This document shows, piece by piece, positions 38,355 through 47,567 of a stretch of DNA of 64,000 nt. The translations under genes were made by a program, and so were the position numbers. Origin of the DNA: Lachnospiraceae bacterium (GTDB lineage Bacteria > Bacillota_A > Clostridia > Lachnospirales > Lachnospiraceae). The stretch covers positions 14,818-78,817 of the forward strand of contig JAILCT010000180.1 of NCBI GenBank assembly GCA_024690425.1, given 5' to 3'. Within the stretch, counting starts at the first letter, position 1. Each line of letters starts with the position of its first letter. Below the pieces are notes generated by a model, which saw only the letters and a program-made list of their open reading frames with translations, was not told the DNA's origin and did not search any database.

Positions 38355-39127
38355 TGCTTCTCATCCGCCGTTACAAAATCCGAGTAGCTCACTCCCGTAT
38401 ACTTCTTAAAGCACCGGCCGAAATAATTGGGATCCGGGATTCCCACCCGGTCTGCGGTAACAAACATCTTACTCCCGGTTCTGGCAAGCCGTTTGGCCTC
38501 CTCCATCCTTACTTCAGTCAGATATTCCACAAAGTTCTTACCAGTATCCTGCTTGAACTTGCGCGACAGATAAGACGATGAAAAGCCGAAATGCTGGGCT
38601 GCATATGCGAGGTTCAGCCTGGAGTCGGTATAATTCTCCTCTATATACTTCCTTATGATCTCGGACTGGTCCTGGCTTCCCGGATCAGCCTTCTCCCCCA
38701 CCGCTTCATCCTCAGACACAATGTATAAGTCATCAGATCTCTTTGCGTCAAGCCTCTCCTTGACACGCTTTAAGACCTTGGTGATCTCCGAACCCACCAT
38801 GGGCTTTAGCATGTATTCAAACACCGGAAGGGATACACACTTTCTTGCATACTCGAACTGGTCTATCGCCGTCATTATTATGATTATAAGGTCAGGATAC
38901 CTGTCCGTTGCAAGCTGGGTGAACTCTATCCCGTTCATGAATGGCATGGATATGTCCACAAATACCAGGTCCGGGCGAAGGTCATCTATGATGTTGATCG
39001 CTTCGATCCCGCTTGTTGCCTCACCGACAACCTCCATATCAAGTTCATCCCATTTGATAAGTGCGCGAAGCAGCTTTCTGGCGTTCTCCTCATCATCAAT
39101 TATCATTACCCTGTATGGTCTGTTCAT
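38351..39127 (-). CDS. YesN-type response regulator (AraC output)
   Basis: 258 residues. Receiver 1-125 (VMIIDDEENA, Asp58 in LVFVDISMP, Lys in YMLKP) and a C-terminal AraC-type DNA-binding domain (about 155-255: YAAQHFGFSSSYLSRKFKQD, VGIPDPNYFGRCFKKYTG). The partner is the upstream sensor kinase, whose gene it overlaps by 32 bases. It is fused by overlap to the cobalamin genes; targets are not shown. Confidence 0.9.
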   Translation of the reverse strand: MNRPYRVMIIDDEENARKLLRALIKWDELDMEVVGEATSGIEAINIIDDLRPDLVFVDISMPFMNGIEFTQLATDRYPDLIIIIMTAIDQFEYARKCVSLPVFEYMLKPMVGSEITKVLKRVKERLDAKRSDDLYIVSEDEAVGEKADPGSQDQSEIIRKYIEENYTDSRLNLAYAAQHFGFSSSYLSRKFKQDTGKNFVEYLTEVRMEEAKRLARTGSKMFVTADRVGIPDPNYFGRCFKKYTGVSYSDFVTADEKQ

Positions 39128-40925
39128 CTGATCCGTCCGTTTCTTTCCTGTTTTCCGTATTTATCGCTTTATCTATGATAAATTCGACTTCCGTATATTC
39201 TCCTTCTTCGCTCCTTATGGCAACCACATCATCTCTGTTGCAGTATATCCTTACCCTCTCAATGGTGCCCCACAGACCGAAGCTTGATTCTTCATCCTTC
39301 TCTTTATCGTGCCGGTCCCTGCTGAGGATCTTATCTATCCTGTCCTTACTCATACCCACGCCAGTGTCCCTGACGCACAGATGTAGGATCCCGTCTTTTT
39401 TTCGTGCAGATATCCTTATCTGGCCCTTCTCACCCTTAAGGCGGATACCATGATAGATGGAATTCTCAACAAGAGGCTGGAGGATGAGCTTTGGAACGAT
39501 ACAGTCATTTACATCCTCATCTATATCGTATTCATCTTCTATAATATCGCCATATCTTAACTTCTGCAACGCAAGATAGTCCTTCACTATGTTGACTTCC
39601 CTGTAAAGCCTTATCTCCCTTCCGCCCTTGCTGAGGAAATTACGGTAGAAGCTTCCCAGTGTCTCAAGTGCTTCATGTACATTGCCCGCTCCCGCTTCAA
39701 GTGCCATAAATCCTATAGTCTCAAGTGAATTGTAGAGAAAGTGCGGCTTGATCTGTTCCTGAAGCACCCTCAGTTCCGCTCTTCTCAGTGTCTTCTCCTG
39801 GTCAACCAGTGTTTCAATAAGCTCATTTACATGATCGATCATGTTATTGTAGTCGCCCTTGAGCATATTGAGCTCAGCATATGGGATCTCCGTATCTATC
39901 TTCTTAAGCTCTCCGGATCTTCTGTTCTTCTCCATGGCATTTGAAAGCATAAACACCGGCGAAGTTATGTTCCTTGAAACAAAGGCTCCGACAACTGCCG
40001 CTCCGAGTATAAAGATAAGGAGCAGGATCACAAGAACATATATGATCGCATAGGGAGTACCCTCGGTTCCGTACGGGGATACCCTGATAAGCACAAGCGG
40101 AGTATCCTCTATCCTGCTTGAGGCAACCAACGTAAGTCCCTTCTGGTCCTTTACCGTCACAAAAGATGTTCCGCTTAACATGGACGAGGAATTAAAGAAC
40201 CTCTTGTATTCCCTGTTGCCCGCAACATAGGTTCCGTCATATCCCACGACACATATGTTGTCATAATTGAGCTTGTTGAGCATCCTGTCTATTACATCGG
40301 GCATGATATTCATGAACATTATCCCGGTCCTCTTCTGAGTGTACAGATCGTATATTGCCCTGCCTATCGAGATGACCGAACTTCCATCCTTCTTCCGGGC
40401 TATATGATTGGAATTTAAGGAAATAACAGCCCGTCCCTTGGCTGCACGGATATCGCCCTTCCAATACTCATCATTTATGACATTATAATCATAATCGTAT
40501 GATACGCGGTCTGTTGCCACCATGATAAGGTCTTCCCTGAATACCATGACGGAATCGACCCCTTCCTTTACATTAAGGATATCCATTATCCCATACCTTG
40601 CATCATTTATCATTCCCATGTCGACCGCATCGGCATCCGCACGCAAAAAGGTCGTAAGCCTATGATCGGTCATTATAAGCCTTGAAATCTCACTGTAATT
40701 GTTTATGTTGGACTTAATGGAATCGGACAGGGACGCAAGTTCAGTCTCCGCTTCCCTCACTGCATGGTTTCTTCTCTCATTTTCCGTAATAAGATAAACG
40801 GATATGCCAAATGAAATGATCACTGCAAAGATTATCCCAAGGAAAACCAGTTTAAGGGTTCTTGACAGGGATCTCCCTGTTTTGTTCTTATCGAAAAATA
40901 TGCGTTTATCTCTCTCATTACCCAT
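39096..40925 (-). CDS. YesM-type sensor histidine kinase
   Basis: 609 residues. One membrane segment near 28-48, an extracellular sensor domain of about 240 residues (Cache-like), a second segment (about 285-312), a HAMP-like stretch, and the His kinase domain with the phospho-acceptor in LQEQIKPHFLYNSLETIG (about residue 395) and the ATPase motif VRDTGVGMS. The ligand is unknown. No ribosome site precedes the ATG, and the predicted transcription start coincides with it. Confidence 0.9.
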   Translation of the reverse strand: MGNERDKRIFFDKNKTGRSLSRTLKLVFLGIIFAVIISFGISVYLITENERRNHAVREAETELASLSDSIKSNINNYSEISRLIMTDHRLTTFLRADADAVDMGMINDARYGIMDILNVKEGVDSVMVFREDLIMVATDRVSYDYDYNVINDEYWKGDIRAAKGRAVISLNSNHIARKKDGSSVISIGRAIYDLYTQKRTGIMFMNIMPDVIDRMLNKLNYDNICVVGYDGTYVAGNREYKRFFNSSSMLSGTSFVTVKDQKGLTLVASSRIEDTPLVLIRVSPYGTEGTPYAIIYVLVILLLIFILGAAVVGAFVSRNITSPVFMLSNAMEKNRRSGELKKIDTEIPYAELNMLKGDYNNMIDHVNELIETLVDQEKTLRRAELRVLQEQIKPHFLYNSLETIGFMALEAGAGNVHEALETLGSFYRNFLSKGGREIRLYREVNIVKDYLALQKLRYGDIIEDEYDIDEDVNDCIVPKLILQPLVENSIYHGIRLKGEKGQIRISARKKDGILHLCVRDTGVGMSKDRIDKILSRDRHDKEKDEESSFGLWGTIERVRIYCNRDDVVAIRSEEGEYTEVEFIIDKAINTENRKETDGSDEQTIQGNDN

Positions 40926-40931
40926 AGGACC

Positions 40932-40960
40932 ACTATATCATCTTTTTCTTCTTTAAGCAA
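40932..40960 (-). promoter_or_regulatory. Promoter of the YesMN-cobalamin operon
   Basis: TTGCTT (40955-40960), a 17-base spacer and TATAGT (40932-40937) on the minus strand. The start is predicted at about 40925, the first base of the kinase ATG. Confidence 0.5.
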
Positions 40961-40980
40961 AAGCACAGCCGTGATATAAT
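40952..40980 (+). promoter_or_regulatory. Weak promoter of the plus-strand hybrid kinase
   Basis: TTTAAG (40952-40957), a 17-base spacer and a perfect TATAAT (40975-40980). It overlaps the divergent promoter on the opposite strand, so the two could interfere. Confidence 0.5.
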
Positions 40981-41022
40981 AAGAACGTACCCGGCAAATG
41001 ACCCGACTGAAGGTGAGCCTAT

Positions 41023-43425
41023 TTGATAAAAAAGATAAAGAACTTACTAGATGATCCTAACATGGATCTGCAGAGCAGGTCTTTCATTCTGTTGTCGGTC
41101 ATTGCTCTTATAGGATTGATGCTGGCGCTCGTGAGCGGGCTGATAATCGGTCAGGATCCGGCAGCCAACTTTTCCCTTCTTATCGAGTTTATCCTGTTCT
41201 CCGGCATCATGTTCTGGGCAGTCAATTTTAACAAGCTCAAGCAGGCGATGGTTGTCATAGCTGCCTTTCTTACCTTTGTATTCCTGCCTTTGGCTTTCTT
41301 TACCAGCGGAGGCGCTGCAGGCGGGACTCCCGTATGGTTTGCATTTTCCAATTTCTACATAATCATGATCCTCACAGGGAAGCCCAAGGTCTTCTTTTTA
41401 TCCGCCGAGAGCGTGATAATCTGCATCTGCTGGCTGATCGGATACTTTTATCCCGAATATATTACGGAGTTTACCAGGAAAGGCGCTTATATTGATTCGG
41501 CAGCCACACTCTTTATAGTCGGGATCATAATGACTCTCCTCACAAGTTATCAGGCGCTCCTGTTCAAAAAGGAGAATGAACGGGTGAACAGCCAGAAAAA
41601 AGAGATCGAGGAACTGAACCGTTCACAGAACCGCTTCTTCTCAAGTATGAGCCACGAGATACGTACCCCCATCAATTCCATCCTCGGGCTTAACGAAGTG
41701 ATCCTTCGTCAGGATGACGCTTCAGATGAGATAATAAGAGACGCTAACAATATCCAGGGTGCGGGCCGGATGCTCCTCTCCCTGATCAACGATATCCTTG
41801 ATCTGTCCAAGCTGGAGGCCGGAGGTATGGACATCGTTCCCGTGGATTACAGGATAAGCGATGTTATTTCGGAAGTTATAAACATGATATGGCTCAGAGC
41901 CTACGGAAAGGGCCTTACGCTTGAAGCGGATATCGATCCCGGTATCCCGTCCGTCCTGTTCGGAGATGAAGTCCGCTTAAAGCAGATAATCATAAATCTT
42001 TTGAACAACGCGGTAAAGTATACAAGTGCAGGATCTGTGGGGGTCAGCGTTAAGTATGAAAAACCGTTTGATAATCAGATACGGCTTCTCATATCCGTAA
42101 CCGATACTGGCATGGGTATAAAGGAGGAGGTTATCCCTGAACTATTTGAGGTGTTTAAACGTGTGGACCTTAAGAAGAACCGGAACATAGAAGGTACGGG
42201 GCTTGGCCTTGCTATTGTAAAGCATCTTGTTGACCTTATGGGCGGAAACATCACGGTAAACAGTGTGTATGGGCAGGGCTCTGCCTTCATGGTAAGCCTT
42301 CTTCAGGATATCGTTGATCCAAAGCCCATTGGCAATATCAATCTGTCCGCTCATGATGCTGTAAGGCAGAAATATACCCGTATGTTTACGGCGTCTGAAG
42401 CCAGCCTGCTCATTGTTGATGACAACGAGTTAAATCTTGAGGTTGAGAAGAAGCTTATAAAGGATACTCTGATAAATGTAGACACAGCTTCCAACGGTCC
42501 GGATGCACTTACTCTCACAATGAAGAAACACTACGATGTTATCTTTATGGATCATCTTATGCCGGAAATGGACGGTGTCGAATGTCTTAATAAGATCCGC
42601 AGCCAGGAGAACGGCAAGTGCACGGATGTTCCGGTCATCGTATTTACAGCCAATGCCGGAAGCGACAACATAGAACTGTATAACAGGGCCGGCTTTAACG
42701 GATACCTTATGAAGCCGGCAGCAGGGATCAAGCTTGAAGAGGCTCTCCTTAAATACATCCCCGAAGAAAAGATCAATTTATGTGAAGTTAAGCAGGCAGA
42801 CATTGGGGAAGCAGACAATGAGAAAACAGGCAGCAATACCCCTGACACGGCAGAAGCTTATACCGGCTTTGACAGCATAGACGGTATTGATGTTAAGACG
42901 GGTATCGCCAACTGCGGAGACGAGGAAGGCTACAGATCTGTCCTTAGTATCTTCCATGATTCCATCCCCGAAATCTCACAGGAGCTTAAAAAGTATTATG
43001 ATTCCGGCGACTGTGAGAATTATACGATAAGGATCCATGGTCTGAAGAGCTCGGCAAGGATCATAGGTGCACACGCTCTCGCAGAACTTGCCCAGGACCT
43101 TGAGAATGCCGGTAAGATGGGCAATGTTGATTTTATAAAGGATCATCATCAGGAGATGATGGATCTGTATATAGGCTATGACAGTAAGCTTAAAGGATTC
43201 CAGAATGCGGATACGGATCCCATTGTTGAGGCGGATCAGAGCCTGATACTCACCATGTATGATGAGATCCTCGAAGCTGCGGAGGAAATGGACATTGACA
43301 GGATGGAGAAAGCCTTTAAGGAAATGGAGGGTTACAGGATCCCCGAAAGCGAAGAAGCCCGGTTCAAAAAAGTAAAGAAATGTTACGAGAATTTTGATTA
43401 CGAAGGGATCATATCACTGTTATAG
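41023..43425 (+). CDS. Membrane hybrid histidine kinase with HPt, TTG start
   Basis: 800 residues. Six membrane segments (20-180) resembling those of the DegV-containing kinase at 28824-32240, HisKA with His211 (MSHEIRTPINS), ATPase domain (DTGMGI, EGTGLGLAI), receiver with Asp510 (YDVIFMDHLMPEMDG), HPt with His672 and the shared C-terminal domain. It is a close paralogue of that kinase without the DegV insert. The start is TTG, the only one in place behind GAAGGTGAG. It is a single-gene unit between its promoter and a strong terminator. Confidence 0.9.
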   Translation: MIKKIKNLLDDPNMDLQSRSFILLSVIALIGLMLALVSGLIIGQDPAANFSLLIEFILFSGIMFWAVNFNKLKQAMVVIAAFLTFVFLPLAFFTSGGAAGGTPVWFAFSNFYIIMILTGKPKVFFLSAESVIICICWLIGYFYPEYITEFTRKGAYIDSAATLFIVGIIMTLLTSYQALLFKKENERVNSQKKEIEELNRSQNRFFSSMSHEIRTPINSILGLNEVILRQDDASDEIIRDANNIQGAGRMLLSLINDILDLSKLEAGGMDIVPVDYRISDVISEVINMIWLRAYGKGLTLEADIDPGIPSVLFGDEVRLKQIIINLLNNAVKYTSAGSVGVSVKYEKPFDNQIRLLISVTDTGMGIKEEVIPELFEVFKRVDLKKNRNIEGTGLGLAIVKHLVDLMGGNITVNSVYGQGSAFMVSLLQDIVDPKPIGNINLSAHDAVRQKYTRMFTASEASLLIVDDNELNLEVEKKLIKDTLINVDTASNGPDALTLTMKKHYDVIFMDHLMPEMDGVECLNKIRSQENGKCTDVPVIVFTANAGSDNIELYNRAGFNGYLMKPAAGIKLEEALLKYIPEEKINLCEVKQADIGEADNEKTGSNTPDTAEAYTGFDSIDGIDVKTGIANCGDEEGYRSVLSIFHDSIPEISQELKKYYDSGDCENYTIRIHGLKSSARIIGAHALAELAQDLENAGKMGNVDFIKDHHQEMMDLYIGYDSKLKGFQNADTDPIVEADQSLILTMYDEILEAAEEMDIDRMEKAFKEMEGYRIPESEEARFKKVKKCYENFDYEGIISLL

Positions 43426-43431
43426 AATTAT

Positions 43432-43459
43432 AAAAGGGGACGCGTGAGCGTCCCCTTTT
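43432..43459. terminator. Bidirectional terminator
   Basis: AAAAGGGGACGC and GCGTCCCCTTTT form a perfect 12-pair stem with a 4-base loop. It lies between the convergent plus-strand hybrid kinase and the minus-strand ABC permease, and serves both. Confidence 0.85.
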
Positions 43460-43470
43460 CATGTCTGTAT

Positions 43471-44328
43471 TTAACCCTTAACAGCACCTGCGATAAAGGA
43501 ATCCTGGATCCTTCTGCACAGGAAGATGTAAACAATAAGCGTGGGGAAGGTTGCGATAACAAGTGCCGCACCTATGGGACCCCAGTCTGTTGTGTATGCA
43601 CCTGACAGAGCCTTGATACCTACAGGCAGTGTCCTGTGCTGGGAATCGGAAATAAATACGTTGGCAAACATAAACTCGTTCCAGCACTGAAGGAATGCAT
43701 AGATTCCGATCGTTGCATATGCGGGTTTAAGAAGCGGTACTATTATCTTTCCGAAAGTTCCCCATAAACCACATCCGTCAATCCTTGCCGCCTCATCAAG
43801 GTCAAATGGTATATCTACCATAAAACCGGTACATATAAGGATCGACATTGAAAGAGTAAATGCTGAATAAGGCACGATAAGTGTCGAATAGTGGTTGAGC
43901 CAGTGAAGCTTACTGAGTATTACGTATACCGGTACTATCGATGCCTGAAGGGGGATCGTAAGACCAAGCATAAAGAATGCATTGGTGAGGTTCGCTCCCC
44001 TCCATTTGATCCTGGTTATAGCATAGGTAGCCATCATGGCTGCCATGATCGATATCAGGATTGAAACAACCGTAACCAATACGCTGTTCACGAAATACAG
44101 GCCCATGTTTCCGGTCTTCATAGCGGATACATAGTTAGACCACAACCATTCCTTGGGAAGGCCGACCACATTCTCACCGAATATTTCCTCGTTGGATTTC
44201 AGAGAAAATGTGAACATGAAATAAATCGGGAAAATATTAATAAATGCCCAGACCACAAGGAGGATATAAGCCAGTACTCTAACAGCCGGGTTTGATTTTT
44301 TTAATGTGTAATTCTCTTCTAATTGCAC
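43471..44328 (-). CDS. CUT1 sugar ABC transporter permease (MalG type)
   Basis: 285 residues with six membrane segments and the EAA coupling loop (DEAARIDGCGLWGTFGKIIVP). N-terminal sequence NIFPIYFMFTFSLKSNEEIF is typical of the second permease of oligosaccharide transporters. I set the start at GTG 44328, correctly spaced behind AAGGAGGG; the longer frame would overlap the upstream gene. The ATPase partner is not in the window, as is usual for CUT1 systems that share MsmX. Confidence 0.92.
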   Translation of the reverse strand: MQLEENYTLKKSNPAVRVLAYILLVVWAFINIFPIYFMFTFSLKSNEEIFGENVVGLPKEWLWSNYVSAMKTGNMGLYFVNSVLVTVVSILISIMAAMMATYAITRIKWRGANLTNAFFMLGLTIPLQASIVPVYVILSKLHWLNHYSTLIVPYSAFTLSMSILICTGFMVDIPFDLDEAARIDGCGLWGTFGKIIVPLLKPAYATIGIYAFLQCWNEFMFANVFISDSQHRTLPVGIKALSGAYTTDWGPIGAALVIATFPTLIVYIFLCRRIQDSFIAGAVKG

Positions 44329-44341
44329 TTTCCATCCCTCC

Positions 44342-45247
44342 TTATGCTTCTTTGTCCTTAAATGCCGCTGAGATCGCCAGTGCAAAAGCAAAACACAGAA
44401 TGATCAGCATGACGGATATTGTGGAACCCATTCCATACCTGTTTCTTAAGAAGAGCATATCCTCAAGCAGGGTAGACGGTACTTCTGTCTTATGAGTAGG
44501 TCCGGCATTGGTTATGATGCGGACAAGGTCATAAGTCTTAAGTGAACCGGTTACCGCGAAGATGACGCTGGTCCTTATTATCGGCTTGATCGTGGGGATG
44601 ACCACATACCAATCAACCTGCCAGTTGGTCGCTCCATCAAGCATTGCGGCTTCACGAAGATCCGTCGATACGCCCTTGACACCTGCATACATAAGGAGCA
44701 TATGATATCCTACGTACTGCCATATGGTGGGAACCACTACAGACCCGAGTGCTGTCTTGGGATCACCGACCCAGATGTGCTGCCAGTCTACAAGACCTAC
44801 TGCTGCAAGAGCCCTGTTTAAGATACCGTAATCAGGATTATATATCTTTAACCACAACTGACCGATAACAACTGTAGAAATAAGTACGGGCATGAAGAAA
44901 ACCGTAAGGAAAAACCTCTCTCCCTTATACTTTCGTCCCAGCAGCAATGCAAGAAGCAGAGAAAAAGGAAGCTGGACAAACACAGAAAAAAACGCAATGA
45001 TGAGAGCGTTCTTAAGGGATGTCATCCAGTTGATCGATCCGCTCTTGAACAGATCGATGTAATTCTTGAAACCTATAAATTCTCCAGGAGAAAAACCATT
45101 CCATTTCTGAAAGCTCCTGTATACCGATACGGCTATAGGTGCGATCAGGATACCTACAAACAGAAGTATCGCAGGAAGTAAAAAAAGAAAGATGTCTAAT
45201 CCCGTTTTGAATTTCCTGTTTTTTGATTTTGTTTTGTTTTCAGACAT
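44342..45247 (-). CDS. CUT1 sugar ABC transporter permease (MalF/UgpA type)
   Basis: 301 residues, six membrane segments. FLLPAILLFVGILIAPIAVS, FSLLLALLLGRKYKGERFF and the EAA loop (REAAMLDGATNWQVDWYVVIP) identify the first permease of a CUT1 system. It is downstream of the binding-protein gene behind a terminator-like hairpin and 13 bases before the second permease start. Confidence 0.93.
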   Translation of the reverse strand: MSENKTKSKNRKFKTGLDIFLFLLPAILLFVGILIAPIAVSVYRSFQKWNGFSPGEFIGFKNYIDLFKSGSINWMTSLKNALIIAFFSVFVQLPFSLLLALLLGRKYKGERFFLTVFFMPVLISTVVIGQLWLKIYNPDYGILNRALAAVGLVDWQHIWVGDPKTALGSVVVPTIWQYVGYHMLLMYAGVKGVSTDLREAAMLDGATNWQVDWYVVIPTIKPIIRTSVIFAVTGSLKTYDLVRIITNAGPTHKTEVPSTLLEDMLFLRNRYGMGSTISVMLIILCFAFALAISAAFKDKEA

Positions 45248-45274
45248 TTTTTAAATACCTTCCGATAATAATTA

Positions 45275-45315
45275 AACCCTTCCCTGCCTCCCCTAAAGGA
45301 GACATGGGAAGGGTT
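45275..45315 (-). terminator. Attenuating hairpin after the binding-protein gene
   Basis: AACCCTTCCC and GGGAAGGGTT form a 10-pair stem, with an extra CTCC/GGAG stem inside, then TTTAATTATTAT on the minus strand. The weak T-tract would leave some readthrough, giving more binding protein than permease. Confidence 0.6.
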
Positions 45316-45351
45316 CAAACTTCTAATATCTTATCCTAAGCGGATACGCGA

Positions 45352-46722
45352 TTACCTTAAGTCGCTTGCAAGACCCTCAATGAAGCCTGCACCGTCGATC
45401 TGTGAACCGTATACCTGGTCTACATATGAAAGGTAAACCTGAGCATCGTCAGCTGTCATAGCGGTATCACCAAAGAGTACCATTGAATCAGCGTTTGCTA
45501 CGATCTCAGCAACAGTCTGGGTAAGAGGATTGATCTCGCTCGTATCACCGTAAGGTGTCCATGCAGGAAGTCCACAACCATCAAGGTATCCGTAATGGCA
45601 GATGTACTTACCAAGCTCCATTGCGTAATCAGCTGCCTTGTCAGCGTTAGCTGAAGAAGCTGCTACAGCAAGTGTATCTGAAGGACCACCGATGAGCTGG
45701 CCAAGCTTAGACTTGGAAGAATCGATAACGGGGAACTCGGCAACCTTAACCTTATCCTTGAAGTTCTCATCGCCTGCGAAGTCTGCACAGTTCCATGTAC
45801 CATTCATGTAGAATGCGTACTTGCCTGCCATGAAGTTAGCCTTAACTTCGTCGTTTGTAAGACCTATACCTGCGGGATCGAAGTATTCCTTGGTGATCAT
45901 TTCCTGGAAAGTATCAACTGCATCAGCAATACCCTGGTTATTCCATGTAGCACCGTTTACGAATACGTCATTGAGCTCAGCAGCACCGATAGACTTCTCG
46001 ATGATAGACTCAAGATACTCGGTTACACACCATGTTTCCTTACCTGCACATCCGAAAGGAATGATTCCCTTAGCCTTAAGGTCGTCACAGCACTTGATGA
46101 AGTCTTCGTATGTTCCGGGGATCTCATCGTAGCCTGCTTCCTTAAGAAGATCCATGTTAGCGAAAAGACCAACGATGTTCATTGTAAGCGGAACACCGTA
46201 GTGCTTGCCTTCATAAGTAGAGTTGCCCATCATAACCTCGGGAAGCTCATCCTTATACTTAGCGTAAACATCATCAAGGCAGTAAACCTTACCTGCGTTT
46301 ACGAAATCACCAAGGAATGCACATGACCATGTGAAGAAGATGTCAGGCATTTCATCTGCTGATACAGCAGCCTTGATCTTGGTCTTGTATGACTCGTTCT
46401 CAAATGCTTCCCAGTTAAGGGTGATGTTAGGATATAACTCCTGCATGTCAGCGATAGCTGCTTCATAAGAGTGACGGTTTGAATCACTCTCGGTAGCTAT
46501 ACACCACATGTTAAGTGTAAGAGCTTCGTCAGAAGCTGCCTCCTCAGCGGGAGCCTCCTCCTCAGCGGGAGCTGCCTCCTCGGTCTTCTCCTCAGCGGGA
46601 GCTGCCTCTTCAGCGGGAGCTGCGGGAGCTGCCTCCGTTGATGCTGCGTTGCCACCACAGGCTGTAAGGGAAATTGCCATAACGCCTGCAAGTAACATAG
46701 AAACTACGCGTCTCATTTTCAT
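45352..46722 (-). CDS. Sugar ABC transporter substrate-binding lipoprotein
   Basis: 456 residues. Signal peptide with lipobox SLTACGG (Cys22), a low-complexity Ala/Pro/Glu linker with several APAEE-type repeats (about 28-65), then the solute-binding fold (LTLNMWCIATESDSN, MPDIFFTWSCAFLGDFV, FMAGKYAFYMNGTWNCADF). It is the binding partner for the two permeases downstream. AAGGAGG precedes the ATG. The sugar is unknown; extracytoplasmic, lipid-anchored. Confidence 0.93.
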   Translation of the reverse strand: MKMRRVVSMLLAGVMAISLTACGGNAASTEAAPAAPAEEAAPAEEKTEEAAPAEEEAPAEEAASDEALTLNMWCIATESDSNRHSYEAAIADMQELYPNITLNWEAFENESYKTKIKAAVSADEMPDIFFTWSCAFLGDFVNAGKVYCLDDVYAKYKDELPEVMMGNSTYEGKHYGVPLTMNIVGLFANMDLLKEAGYDEIPGTYEDFIKCCDDLKAKGIIPFGCAGKETWCVTEYLESIIEKSIGAAELNDVFVNGATWNNQGIADAVDTFQEMITKEYFDPAGIGLTNDEVKANFMAGKYAFYMNGTWNCADFAGDENFKDKVKVAEFPVIDSSKSKLGQLIGGPSDTLAVAASSANADKAADYAMELGKYICHYGYLDGCGLPAWTPYGDTSEINPLTQTVAEIVANADSMVLFGDTAMTADDAQVYLSYVDQVYGSQIDGAGFIEGLASDLR

Positions 46723-46788
46723 AACTAACCTCCTTAATAAAAAATGATTAATGTTTTTATCTAAAGCGGTTGCCCGCCTTGGACCTGA

Positions 46789-47346
46789 TTATTTATCCTT
46801 CCCCGTCGAGGTCCTTACCATGGGCCATGGGTACTCGATCTTAAGCTCATCCCCATCCTGACTGTAATAAAGGAGCGTGTCCTCGATGGGGTCCGTATAC
46901 ATGAGCTTTATGGTTCCGGCCTGTTTATCAATGAGGTAATTGCCAAAAAAGATGTTTTCCTCACTGAAGGTCCCTTCTTTAGAAAACTGGAACTGGTTCC
47001 TTCCGTTCTCCTCGATCCACAGACCTACGATACCGCCTCCCTTGCCGTCCTCTTCCCTGTGGTAGACTGCCGGCTTGTAAAAATATATCTGATCGTGGGC
47101 TTCATCAGCCACATACCTGTGATCCACCGTGTTACCGGATCCGTCTGTCATGCTGATAAAGGTATCGTTCTTAGTATATGTGTATTCCTCACCGTCAAGC
47201 GTTGCCCTTCCGTCTTCATACAGGACCAGTGCATCTTTCTCGGGTTCGTGGTTATAGGCCCAGTGTTCAGCCTTGTCGCCGCACCCGGTAAGGAGAAAGG
47301 ATACCGCCATTACCGTTGTGAGTGCACTTATCATCAAGTGTTTCAT
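46789..47346 (-). CDS. Small lipoprotein, function unknown
   Basis: About 185 residues. Lipobox LLTGCG (Cys22) after a short hydrophobic leader. The mature part is a compact beta-type domain (LVLYEDGRATLDGEEYTYTKND, GIVGLWIEENGRNQFQFSKEG) with internal similarity between its two halves, resembling the DUF-type lipoproteins seen in Lachnospiraceae. It is 66 bases upstream of the binding-protein gene and may be cotranscribed. The ATG at 47346 lies behind AGG. Confidence 0.65.
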   Translation of the reverse strand: MKHLMISALTTVMAVSFLLTGCGDKAEHWAYNHEPEKDALVLYEDGRATLDGEEYTYTKNDTFISMTDGSGNTVDHRYVADEAHDQIYFYKPAVYHREEDGKGGGIVGLWIEENGRNQFQFSKEGTFSEENIFFGNYLIDKQAGTIKLMYTDPIEDTLLYYSQDGDELKIEYPWPMVRTSTGKDK

Positions 47347-47467
47347 AAGCAAACCTATCTAATTATCTTATTCACAGATTATACATAAAATATACATAAT
47401 TTAGCCAAGATGTTGAATGTAAAAATTTTACTCTTACAAGCACTTTTTTTACTTCTTGCACACAAGA

Positions 47468-47523
47468 AAAAGAAGTATCGGAAAATTTTTGTGCATATTG
47501 CAAAAATCTCCGACACTTCTTTT
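47468..47523 (-). terminator. Terminator of purL
   Basis: AAAGAAGT-TCGGA pairs with TCCGA-ACTTCTTT around an AT-rich loop; a T-rich tract follows on the minus strand. It lies 45 bases past the purL stop. Confidence 0.75.
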
Positions 47524-47567
47524 GTTAACAATACCGAATTTGTTTAATGACCTGACAAATTATTACA

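Noticed and set aside
39096..39127. The 32-base overlap of kinase and regulator as a frameshift or assembly error.
   Set aside because: Both proteins are complete and the overlap is modest; a later start at 39106 is also possible. Ordinary translational coupling explains it.
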